From: an uncultured Clostridia bacterium
GTDB lineage: Bacteria; Bacillota; Clostridia; Christensenellales; UBA1242
Assembly (NCBI GenBank): GCA_947089305.1
Contig: CAMUJQ010000058.1
Span: forward strand, 1 to 6,065
Direction of reading: 5' to 3'
DNA: 6,065 nt
Notes under the pieces: model-generated
What the model was told of the DNA's origin: nothing
The model's input: the letters and a program-made list of their open reading frames with translations, nothing else
Databases searched by the model: none
Shown here: positions 1 through 5,396 of the stretch, one piece after another
Layout of the letters: each line of letters starts with the position of its first letter
Numbering within the stretch: the first letter of the stretch is position 1
Made by a program: the position numbers and the translations under genes

Positions 1-647
1 AAAATTTTATATTTATAATCTCCGCGCAAATTCAAGTTTTCAAACCAATACTCATCTACATAAGCTTTTGTTTTTAAAACTAGTTCTTTCCACTCAGTAA
101 TTTCAGGAAACATTGGCGACATAAACAAAACTGTTTTAATGCCATTTTCGTGTAAAGTTTTTAAAGTTTCAATACGCTCTGCCACAGTGCTAGCCTCGTC
201 CATATCGGCTCTAAATTGTTCGTTTGTTGTGTTAATAGATAACGCAACTTGAACGTCTTTAAGCTGTTTTAATATATCAAGGTCTCGCAAAATTAAGTTA
301 GATTTTGTTGATATATCAATATGCGTATCTACTCCTACAAGTTGACTTAAAATATTTCTAGTTATTTTATATTTTGCTTCAAAATGATTATAGCAATCGG
401 TCACAGATGACAAAAACAAACACTTGCCATCAAGCTTTTTAATATCAATTGGCTTATCACAAAGTTTAACATCAATGAATGTTCCCCACTCTTCCTCATG
501 CCCTGTAAAACGCTTCATAAAACACGCGTAACAGTATTTACACGCATGCGAGCACCCAACATAAGGGTTTATAACATAATCACTTACAGGTAGTTTAGAT
601 TTAGACAAATAATCCTTAACTACAATTTCATTAACTTTTGTTTGCAT
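1..647 (-). CDS. SPL-family radical SAM protein (3' end outside the window)
   Basis: Only the first 215 codons are present; the reading frame is open to the window edge. The protein has a CX3CX2C iron-sulfur motif, Cys32, Cys36 and Cys39, within NPYVGCSHACKYCY, followed by MKRFTGHEEEWG. Both match the spore-photoproduct-lyase-like (COG1533) radical SAM family, usually about 290 residues, so roughly a quarter is missing. Such proteins bind a 4Fe-4S cluster and cleave S-adenosylmethionine to a radical; the substrate of this subgroup is mostly unknown, and true DNA-repair activity should not be assumed. The ATG is supported by AAAGG at 653-657, 5 nt upstream. The gene lies 72 bp after the ABC permease gene, and no strong promoter is visible in the gap (TATAAA at 680-685 lacks a good -35). 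It may be reached by readthrough. Family assignment is firm, function is not. Confidence 0.88.
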   Translation of the reverse strand, partial: MQTKVNEIVVKDYLSKSKLPVSDYVINPYVGCSHACKYCYACFMKRFTGHEEEWGTFIDVKLCDKPIDIKKLDGKCLFLSSVTDCYNHFEAKYKITRNILSQLVGVDTHIDISTKSNLILRDLDILKQLKDVQVALSINTTNEQFRADMDEASTVAERIETLKTLHENGIKTVLFMSPMFPEITEWKELVLKTKAYVDEYWFENLNLRGDYKYKI

Positions 648-682
648 AAAAACCTTTATAATTTATTTTGATTTGAATGTTT

Positions 683-721
683 ATAAAAACTTTAGTAAAA
701 TTTATTTATTTACTATAGTTT
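683..721 (-). terminator. Weak AT-rich terminator-like hairpin after the ABC permease
   Basis: Two 13-nt arms, 709-721 and 687-699, form an inverted repeat with one mismatch and a 9-nt loop. The first arm overlaps the permease stop codon. On the transcribed strand the second arm runs into GTTTTT, but only two T residues lie beyond the stem, and the stem is almost all A-T. I expect partial termination at best, allowing some readthrough into the radical SAM gene. In such AT-rich DNA this could also be chance. Confidence 0.35.
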
Positions 722-1652
722 AATTTTTTAAAACTGTTTTAACTTTTTTAATTTTAACTTTTCCTTGTTTAAACATTCGCCCTTTTATTAAAAACAGCGA
801 AACTATAAGGCACACAACACCAAATAGCACGCTAAGAATAAGCATTAACCAAAGTGGTGCGTTAAGTCCACAAAAGCCAACATTGCCTGCAGAGAACCAC
901 ATTTCTTGCATTTTACTTGAAATTTCAGCGCTCATTCCAAATTGACTAAATGCATTGCCTAACACAATTTGTTTAAGCCAAATTGTAAAATGCGTAAAAG
1001 GCAAAAATGATGCAACATATTTTATTCCTGCACCCATATTAACGTATGGCATATAAATTCCACATATAAAACCAATAACTGTTCCAACAATTCCATTTAA
1101 AACTCCAAGTGCAGACGACGACTTAATTAAAACCGTTATTAAAAGCAAAATTGAACTACTGATAAAAGTTAAAACTATTAAAACTCCAACAACGCTAAAA
1201 AATGCTCCAGCACCAAGCCATAACCCAGTTGAAATTCCAATAATTAAAAATGATACTAAAAAGGTAAATAAATTTAAAACAAAAGATACTATAATTCCAG
1301 AAATTAAGTAAGATAATACTACTTCAAATCTAGAAACATTAGTTAACATAAAAACATCCATTTTGCGTTTTTCAAAATCTTTCGCCATAAATGTAAACAT
1401 ACCTATTGCAAAAGATATTGAATTAATAACTAACACACCAACAATCATTTGCAAATAAATTGCAAAATTTAGTTGTTTTGTTGTAAGCATTGTATTTGCT
1501 TGTTCGTTAAAACCTTGTTGATAAAGTTTTGCAATAAACAAAAAGTAAAGTGAAATTATAATTATACTAGATAAAAACGAAAAAAACACGGTTGCTTTAT
1601 CTCGCAAAAATAATAAACAATTTCTTTTGGTAAGAGTAAAAATATTTTTCAT
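720..1652 (-). CDS. ABC-2 type transporter permease
   Basis: A 310-residue polytopic membrane protein with about six hydrophobic segments, roughly residues 20-43, 63-88, 108-138, 143-175, 182-205 and 265-292, and a Lys-rich cytoplasmic C-terminus. The layout, with a short charged N-terminus before the first segment and a re-entrant LPFTHFTIWLKQ region near residues 215-230, is that of ABC-2 exporter membrane subunits (DrrB-like). It should pair with the ATPase encoded just upstream to move a substrate out of the cell or into the membrane. The stop codon of the ATPase gene and this ATG are separated by one base. The ribosome site GGGGAGGA at 1661-1668 lies inside the end of the ATPase gene, 8 nt before the ATG, so translational coupling is likely. 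The substrate (drug, lipid, peptide or glycan) cannot be read from the sequence. Confidence 0.9.
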   Translation of the reverse strand: MKNIFTLTKRNCLLFLRDKATVFFSFLSSIIIISLYFLFIAKLYQQGFNEQANTMLTTKQLNFAIYLQMIVGVLVINSISFAIGMFTFMAKDFEKRKMDVFMLTNVSRFEVVLSYLISGIIVSFVLNLFTFLVSFLIIGISTGLWLGAGAFFSVVGVLIVLTFISSSILLLITVLIKSSSALGVLNGIVGTVIGFICGIYMPYVNMGAGIKYVASFLPFTHFTIWLKQIVLGNAFSQFGMSAEISSKMQEMWFSAGNVGFCGLNAPLWLMLILSVLFGVVCLIVSLFLIKGRMFKQGKVKIKKVKTVLKN

Positions 1653-1653
1653 C

Positions 1654-2568
1654 TTATTTTTCCTCCCCGTTTAAACTTTCGCCAACTGCATTTAAAAATA
1701 CATCGTCCATACTTCCACGCACAACTTCAAAAAACTTTATTTCGTTTTTTAACTTATTCAAAATATCAATTTCTAAATTAATATCTTTGCAAAACATTTC
1801 GTAGTAGTCTGAAATTTTAACAAAATTAAATTTATTATCTTTTAAAAATTTTTCAAAATTTTTTATATTTTTAGGAACTATTTTAATTTTGTCACTTGAA
1901 TATTTATCTTTAAGTTCACTTGGTGTTCCACTTACAATAATTTTACCATTATGGATTATAACCACTTCATCAGCATCGTTTGTTTCTTCCATATAGTGAG
2001 TTGTTAAAAATACTGTCATTCCTGTTTGATTTCTGATATTGTTTATAACTTTCCAAACTTCGGCACGCGTTCTAGGATCAAGTCCAGTTGTTGGTTCGTC
2101 TAAAAATAAAATTTCAGGAGTGTTAAATAATGCTCTTGCAACTTCAACTTTTCGCTTTTGCCCACCCGATAGCATTTTAAATTTTTTATTTTCAAATTTT
2201 TTAAAATCAAATAACTCTAAAAGTTCATTATACCTTTTCAAAACATTAAAATTTTTGTTCGCATATAAATTGCCATAAAACATTAAATTTTCTTTTACAG
2301 TTAAATTATCATCAAAAACATTATTTTGAAAAACAACGCCAATTTTATTTTTAAACTCACTAAAAGTCTTGTTTTCGTCAAAAATAATTTCACCGCTATC
2401 TTTTGGTAAAACTCCAATAACCATATTGATTGTTGTAGACTTTCCCGCTCCGTTTTGACCTAAAAACGCAAAAAGCTTTCCACTCTCCACAACAAAACTA
2501 AGATTGTCAACAGCTTTAAGTTCTTTAAAACTTTTGTTTAAATTAATAACTTTTAAAATTTCTTTCAT
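1654..2568 (-). CDS. ABC transporter ATP-binding protein (DrrA-like exporter ATPase)
   Basis: A 304-residue nucleotide-binding subunit with every catalytic motif intact: Walker A GQNGAGKST (37-45), Q-loop Gln81, signature LSGGQ (133-137), Walker B ILFLDE (153-158), D-loop GLD (162-164) and H-loop His191. The C-terminal extension ends in a SMDDVFL motif typical of DrrA/CcmA-type ATPases of ABC-2 exporters. It hydrolyses ATP in the cytoplasm to drive the permease encoded one base downstream. M1 is the natural start, a few residues before the first beta strand (LKVINLNKSF). No Shine-Dalgarno is present: the bases just before the ATG are seven T residues, and a -10-like TATTAT lies 6 nt upstream. 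A perfect dyad covers the promoter region, so regulation by a dimeric repressor is likely, but no regulator gene is in the window. The substrate is unknown. Confidence 0.93.
   Translation of the reverse strand: MKEILKVINLNKSFKELKAVDNLSFVVESGKLFAFLGQNGAGKSTTINMVIGVLPKDSGEIIFDENKTFSEFKNKIGVVFQNNVFDDNLTVKENLMFYGNLYANKNFNVLKRYNELLELFDFKKFENKKFKMLSGGQKRKVEVARALFNTPEILFLDEPTTGLDPRTRAEVWKVINNIRNQTGMTVFLTTHYMEETNDADEVVIIHNGKIIVSGTPSELKDKYSSDKIKIVPKNIKNFEKFLKDNKFNFVKISDYYEMFCKDINLEIDILNKLKNEIKFFEVVRGSMDDVFLNAVGESLNGEEK
1661..1668 (-). promoter_or_regulatory. Shine-Dalgarno of the ABC permease, inside the ATPase gene
   Basis: GGGGAGGA is encoded by the last sense codons of the ATPase (Gly-Glu-Glu) and sits 8 nt before the permease ATG. 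It is the most G-rich short run in this AT-rich window, consistent with coupled translation of the two subunits. Confidence 0.75.
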
Positions 2569-2571
2569 AAA

Positions 2572-2599
2572 AAAATAATATCATATTTGATATTATTTT
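2572..2599. promoter_or_regulatory. Perfect 12-bp dyad, likely repressor operator of the ABC operon
   Basis: The arms AAAATAATATCA (2572-2583) and TGATATTATTTT (2588-2599) are exact reverse complements separated by TATT. The dyad fills the spacer between the predicted -35 and -10 hexamers and covers the -10, the classic place for a dimeric repressor. A second 8-bp palindrome (arms 2592-2599 and 2601-2608, one-base centre) shares its left arm and overlaps the -35. On the minus strand the dyad is followed by T residues, so it could instead, or also, act as a terminator hairpin for the surface-protein gene upstream. Confidence 0.55.
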
Positions 2600-2602
2600 C
2601 AA
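2575..2602 (-). promoter_or_regulatory. Predicted promoter of the ABC operon
   Basis: On the minus strand, TTGAAA (2597-2602, 5 of 6 to consensus) is followed after 16 nt by TATTAT (2575-2580, 5 of 6). The -10 ends 6 nt before the ATPase ATG, predicting a start of transcription at or within a base or two of the start codon. An alternative -10, perfect TATAAT at 2607-2612, lacks a plausible -35. Confidence 0.5.
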
Positions 2603-2628
2603 AATAATTATATTAAAAAAATAGCTTT

Positions 2629-3591
2629 TTATTTATTTTTATTTTTCACTACTACAATTATAACTACACTAATTGCACTCAAAATTACAAAACATGCAAC
2701 AAGCCCTATAATAAGTTTTACTTTGCTTGAAACATTATTGTTTTTATTTATAGAATTATTTTCTTTATCATTGTTAGGCAAATCTGAACTTTCATCGTTT
2801 GTTTGGTCATTATCCGGTTTATTTATTTCACCACTAGAAGAATTGTTTTCATCTTCTAAATTCTCATCTTCCTCTTTATCAGGATTATCTTCTATTGGTG
2901 GTTTTTCTATCTGCTCATCATCATCTGGATTTGGTTCAATAGGCAATTCTTCATCAGGTAAAATTGGATTACTTGGTTCTTCAGGTTCAACATTCAAAGA
3001 ATTTGAAATTGTTATTGTTGAATCAATAACTTCTGGAGCTATATAATCTGTTTTTATACCAGCCAGTCTACCTCCTTGTAAAAATATATTTTCTACATTT
3101 GAATTTGAAATCATGCCTGCAACTGTTCCAACAATGCCACCCATTATATAATTATAATCACCAAGCACGATATTAATATTGCTTAACTCGCAATTATTAA
3201 TTGCACCTGCTAAAACGCCACATAAACTATTATCTGCACCATAAATTTGAAAATTTTCTATTGTTAAATTTTCAATTTTTCCATAACTTATTTCAGAAAA
3301 CAATCCACAAAATTTGCTAGTGCTTGTTAAGTTTAAATTTTTTATTTTATGATAATTTCCATGTAATTCACCGTTAAACTGAAAAGCTTCAAAATCACAA
3401 TTACAATTAAAAAAATCTAAATCGCTTTTTAAAACAAAATTAGCGTTTGTAGTGTTTTTAATATTCATAAAATCTTCTACTGAATAAATTTCAATATAAA
3501 ACTCTTTTGCATATGATTCATTTGCAATTTTAATAAATCCAAAACAAAAAAATGCCAAACACATTAGCAAAATTAAAATTCTACCTCTCAT
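2629..3591 (-). CDS. Secreted GLUG-repeat surface protein with C-terminal membrane anchor
   Basis: A 320-residue protein with a Sec signal peptide (MRGR n-region, hydrophobic core about 5-20, probable cleavage after SYA at 26-28). Residues 30-170 contain FNGELHGNYHKIKNLNL (72-88) and three GLUG-like units starting at about 96 (GLFSEI), 125 (GVLAGA) and 151 (GGIVGT), a pattern seen in beta-helical surface proteins of Gram-positive bacteria. Residues from about 200 to 288 form an acidic Pro/Asp/Glu/Asn-rich spacer that could span the cell wall. A hydrophobic helix at 293-315 and the tail KNKNK act as stop-transfer anchor; there is no LPXTG sorting motif. I infer a wall-spanning display protein; its binding partner is unknown. 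The ATG lacks an upstream Shine-Dalgarno, and the AGAGG just inside the gene is too far from M10 to serve it. The M1 start keeps the basic n-region of the signal peptide. Confidence 0.82.
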   Translation of the reverse strand: MRGRILILLMCLAFFCFGFIKIANESYAKEFYIEIYSVEDFMNIKNTTNANFVLKSDLDFFNCNCDFEAFQFNGELHGNYHKIKNLNLTSTSKFCGLFSEISYGKIENLTIENFQIYGADNSLCGVLAGAINNCELSNINIVLGDYNYIMGGIVGTVAGMISNSNVENIFLQGGRLAGIKTDYIAPEVIDSTITISNSLNVEPEEPSNPILPDEELPIEPNPDDDEQIEKPPIEDNPDKEEDENLEDENNSSSGEINKPDNDQTNDESSDLPNNDKENNSINKNNNVSSKVKLIIGLVACFVILSAISVVIIVVVKNKNK

Positions 3592-3598
3592 CTTTTGT

Positions 3599-3627
3599 AT
3601 GCTAATTTATTTGTCGAATTTTGTCAA
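3599..3627 (-). promoter_or_regulatory. Promoter of the GLUG surface-protein gene, probably leaderless
   Basis: Perfect TTGACA (3622-3627), a 17-nt spacer, then TAGCAT (3599-3604, 4 of 6). The -10 ends 7 nt before the ATG, so transcription should start at about the A of the start codon. Confidence 0.6.
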
Positions 3628-3665
3628 ATACTTATCATTACCATATTTTGGCAAAAATAAAAAAG

Positions 3666-3875
3666 TTATTTAAATAAAAAATTTTTATCTTTTCCATAGA
3701 AATCAGTCCAAAAACTTAAATCTTTGTTTACTTTTTTATTATCATCCAAAACCAAATAAAGTTCTTTCTGACAATTCTTACATCTCCACTCTTGAACATT
3801 TTGACCTAAATCAATAATTTCATCAAAAAATTTTAGTTTGCGCCCACATTCAGGACATTTGTATTTATTTTTCAT
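3666..3875 (-). CDS. Small zinc-ribbon protein (69 residues)
   Basis: A small soluble protein with two CxxC knuckles, Cys7/Cys10 (CPECG) and Cys32/Cys35 (CKNC), about 21 residues apart, the usual spacing of a four-cysteine zinc ribbon. The remainder (about 38-69) has aromatic and basic residues (SFWTDFYG) and no recognised domain. Zinc binding is likely; a nucleic-acid or protein-binding role is only inference. The start is the ATG at 3875, preceded by AAAGGAAGA (3881-3889) and by its own promoter. A 14-codon longer reading beginning at a TTG (3917) is rejected because that codon lies within a few bases of the predicted transcription start and has no ribosome site. No terminator is seen before the surface-protein gene, so readthrough is possible. 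No family name can be given. Confidence 0.78.
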   Translation of the reverse strand: MKNKYKCPECGRKLKFFDEIIDLGQNVQEWRCKNCQKELYLVLDDNKKVNKDLSFWTDFYGKDKNFLFK

Positions 3876-3880
3876 AACTT

Positions 3881-3889
3881 TCTTCCTTT
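3881..3889 (-). promoter_or_regulatory. Shine-Dalgarno that fixes the zinc-ribbon start
   Basis: AAAGGAAGA lies shortly before the ATG at 3875 and selects it over the upstream in-frame TTG at 3917. Confidence 0.7.
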
Positions 3890-3919
3890 GTTTGTATATT
3901 TTAATATTTTTGTACAAAA

Positions 3920-3948
3920 ATAATACTAAATTTTACACAATTTGTCAA
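3920..3948 (-). promoter_or_regulatory. Promoter of the zinc-ribbon gene
   Basis: Perfect TTGACA (3943-3948), 17-nt spacer, TATTAT (3920-3925, 5 of 6). The predicted transcription start is near 3913, giving a leader of about 38 nt that contains the ribosome site. This is the best sigma-A-like promoter in the window with a conventional leader. Confidence 0.72.
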
Positions 3949-3967
3949 CTAAAAAATATGTGTAATT

Positions 3968-4001
3968 AAAAAAAATAAAAACACAATTTCTATGTGTTCT
4001 T
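3968..4001 (-). terminator. Intrinsic terminator of the orphan helical-protein gene
   Basis: On the minus strand the arms 3993-4001 and 3977-3985 pair over 9 bp (one G-U) around a 7-nt loop. The second arm ends in five T, then one A, then eight more T (3968-3975). The first arm overlaps the stop codon at 4000-4002. Confidence 0.75.
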
Positions 4002-4554
4002 ATTTTTTAATTTTCTTATTATTTGCTTGTTCATTTTTGTGATTTTCAATATAGTTTTTAATATCTTCATCAAATATAGTAAGTTTAGTAGACTGCATAT
4101 TTCTACCTAAAATTAAAATTGAAGCTTTTTCTTTTATTGTAAAGCAAGCAGATCTAGTAAAAGCAAAGATGCTTTCATAAAGGTATTTAGCAAATCTTTT
4201 TGTTTCAATATCGCTTAAATGTGATAAACAATAAGATGATAGCTTATTAATTTCATCATCTGAAACAATTTTCATTTCGCCATTCTCTTCTCTACCAATT
4301 TCAAGTTGTTCAGTTTCTCTAGCAATTATCTTAAAAAGAACTTCCTTAAATTGTTCCAATGTGCAATTATTAGTTTTTAATTGAGCGGCAGCCAATGAAA
4401 TAGAAACTAAAGAAATTTCCATATTTTGTGCAATACCATCTGCTTCTTCTTTATTTTCAGAAAGATAATTAATATAAGACAAAGGAATTTGACTTATTAT
4501 TTCTTTAAATTTATCCTGTGCTTGTTGTATAAATTCAATATTTTCTTTTTCCAT
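4000..4554 (-). CDS. Orphan helical cytoplasmic protein, function unknown (184 residues)
   Basis: I do not recognise this protein. It has no signal peptide or clear transmembrane segment. It is rich in Glu, Lys, Ile and Asn and looks mostly alpha-helical, with a mixed central part (about 85-105) and a strongly basic tail (NNKKIKK). Three cysteines are scattered, with no CxxC pair, so a metal site is unlikely. The start is the ATG at 4554 (MEKENIEF). A reading 12 codons longer begins at a TTG that is itself part of the -35 hexamer, so it cannot be on the transcript. No Shine-Dalgarno precedes the ATG, but a -10 hexamer ends 7 nt upstream. With its own promoter and a strong terminator it forms a one-gene transcription unit, so neighbours say little about its role. 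Confidence 0.72.
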   Translation of the reverse strand: MEKENIEFIQQAQDKFKEIISQIPLSYINYLSENKEEADGIAQNMEISLVSISLAAAQLKTNNCTLEQFKEVLFKIIARETEQLEIGREENGEMKIVSDDEINKLSSYCLSHLSDIETKRFAKYLYESIFAFTRSACFTIKEKASILILGRNMQSTKLTIFDEDIKNYIENHKNEQANNKKIKK

Positions 4555-4561
4555 AATATCT

Positions 4562-4590
4562 ATTGTAAAATACAAACTACAAAAAGTCAA
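4562..4590 (-). promoter_or_regulatory. Promoter of the orphan helical-protein gene, probably leaderless
   Basis: TTGACT (4585-4590, 5 of 6), 17-nt spacer, TACAAT (4562-4567, 5 of 6). The -10 ends 7 nt before the ATG, placing the transcription start at about the A of the start codon. Confidence 0.65.
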
Positions 4591-4602
4591 TACTAAAAAT
4601 TA

Positions 4603-4620
4603 TAAAATATCTAAAATATC
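4603..4620. repeat. Tandem 9-bp direct repeat upstream of a promoter
   Basis: TAAAATATC occurs twice in a row (4603-4611 and 4612-4620). It lies 12 bp upstream of the -35 of the orphan-gene promoter, between that promoter and the end of the phosphoesterase gene. It could be an UP-like element, an activator site or simple AT-rich drift. Confidence 0.6.
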
Positions 4621-4633
4621 AGCAATATAGTTT

Positions 4634-5335
4634 TTATTTAATTTGCAATATTTCATTATTTAAAAAATCGCAACTTGTTAAATAACATGTTATATCATTT
4701 ATTTCAGTTTTTAATTTACAACCATGATATTTTCCATGTAAATGCCCAAATACCACTGTTTTAATATTATTCTCTTTTAAAACGCGTAAATATTCGTTAT
4801 CATCTAATTTATTATTAAAAGGAGGATAATGCATTACACAAATAATCTCATCATTCTCCTTAGCTAATTTTTTTGCCTCATCAATACTTAGTTTTAATCT
4901 TATTACTTCTCTATCGTATATTTTTTGATCTTCTTTACTTAACTCTTTTTTTCCATCTGGAAGAACCCACCCGCGAGTTCCACAAAATACAAAATTACCT
5001 AGTTTTATTGCATCGTTTTGAATTGCCTGCATGTTGTCAGGCAAAGAATTTCTAACCAAACTAATGCTTTGCCACCAATATTCATGATTGCCTTTAACAA
5101 TAATAATATTAGTTGGTATTTGTTTAAAAAACTCTAAATCTTTTTTAGCATCTTCAAGTTTCATCGCCCAACTAAGGTCGCCAGCCACTATTAAAACATC
5201 TTCAAAAGATAAAGCATTTTTTTTTATACTTTCCAATATTTTATCAGTATGCCCACTCCACTTTTCGCCAAAAACATCCATTGGTTTAGAGTTCGTTGTA
5301 TCTAAATGTAAATCACTAATTGCAAAAATTCTCAT
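4634..5335 (-). CDS. Calcineurin-like metallophosphoesterase
   Basis: A 233-residue cytoplasmic hydrolase with the five metallophosphoesterase blocks in order: SDLHLD (Asp8, His10), AGDLSW (Asp53), GNHEYWW (Asn83, His84), MHYPPF (His169) and GHLHG (His198, His200). These residues hold two metal ions that activate water to attack a phosphoester. The SWAMKLEDAKKDL and WW signatures match a Bacillota group of predicted phosphohydrolases (COG1768-like) whose substrate is not established. Length is near that of the group and no key residue is missing. The ATG is chosen because MRIFAISDLHL is the canonical beginning of the fold. No Shine-Dalgarno is present; a perfect TATAAT lies 5 nt before the ATG. 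No convincing terminator follows it before the next promoter. Confidence 0.92.
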   Translation of the reverse strand: MRIFAISDLHLDTTNSKPMDVFGEKWSGHTDKILESIKKNALSFEDVLIVAGDLSWAMKLEDAKKDLEFFKQIPTNIIIVKGNHEYWWQSISLVRNSLPDNMQAIQNDAIKLGNFVFCGTRGWVLPDGKKELSKEDQKIYDREVIRLKLSIDEAKKLAKENDEIICVMHYPPFNNKLDDNEYLRVLKENNIKTVVFGHLHGKYHGCKLKTEINDITCYLTSCDFLNNEILQIK

Positions 5336-5340
5336 ATTTA

Positions 5341-5369
5341 ATTATATAATTCTTTTAAAAAAAAATCAA
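5341..5369 (-). promoter_or_regulatory. Promoter of the phosphoesterase gene, probably leaderless
   Basis: TTGATT (5364-5369, 4 of 6), 17-nt spacer, perfect TATAAT (5341-5346) ending 5 nt before the ATG. The -35 lies inside the right arm of the upstream gene's terminator. Confidence 0.6.
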
Positions 5370-5387
5370 CCTAACAAGATTGATTTT
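5357..5387 (-). terminator. Intrinsic terminator of the cysteine-containing beta-rich protein gene
   Basis: On the minus strand AAAATCAATC (5378-5387) pairs with GGTTGATTTT (5362-5371) over 10 bp, one of them G-U, around a 6-nt loop. Together with 5357-5361 this gives a run of nine T residues. It starts about 10 nt after the stop codon of the gene at 5397-6044. Confidence 0.85.
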
Positions 5388-5396
5388 AATTTAAAT

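Noticed and set aside
1..647. Naming the radical SAM gene spore photoproduct lyase (splB)
   Set aside because: The motif matches the broad COG1533 family, but most members are not photoproduct lyases and the C-terminal part needed to judge is outside the window.
2607..2612. Perfect TATAAT as the -10 of the ABC operon
   Set aside because: No acceptable -35 lies 15-19 nt upstream of it, whereas TTGAAA-16-TATTAT closer to the gene does fit. It is kept only as an alternative.
2723..3046. Plus-strand Ser/Leu-rich reading frame
   Set aside because: It is the antisense image of the acidic, low-complexity spacer of the surface protein (GAA/GAT codons read as TTC/ATC), with no start signals.
3638..3654. 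Hairpin TTGCCA/TGGTAA (minus strand) as terminator of the zinc-ribbon gene
   Set aside because: The stem is 6 bp with a wobble pair and no T tract follows, so it does not qualify as an intrinsic terminator.
3876..3917. 14-codon N-terminal extension of the zinc-ribbon protein from a TTG
   Set aside because: The TTG lies next to the -10 box and close to the predicted transcription start, and the extension runs through the leader and ribosome site of the ATG at 3875.
4555..4590. 12-codon N-terminal extension of the orphan protein from a TTG
   Set aside because: That TTG is the first half of the -35 hexamer TTGACT, and the extension passes through the -10, so it would not be transcribed from this promoter.
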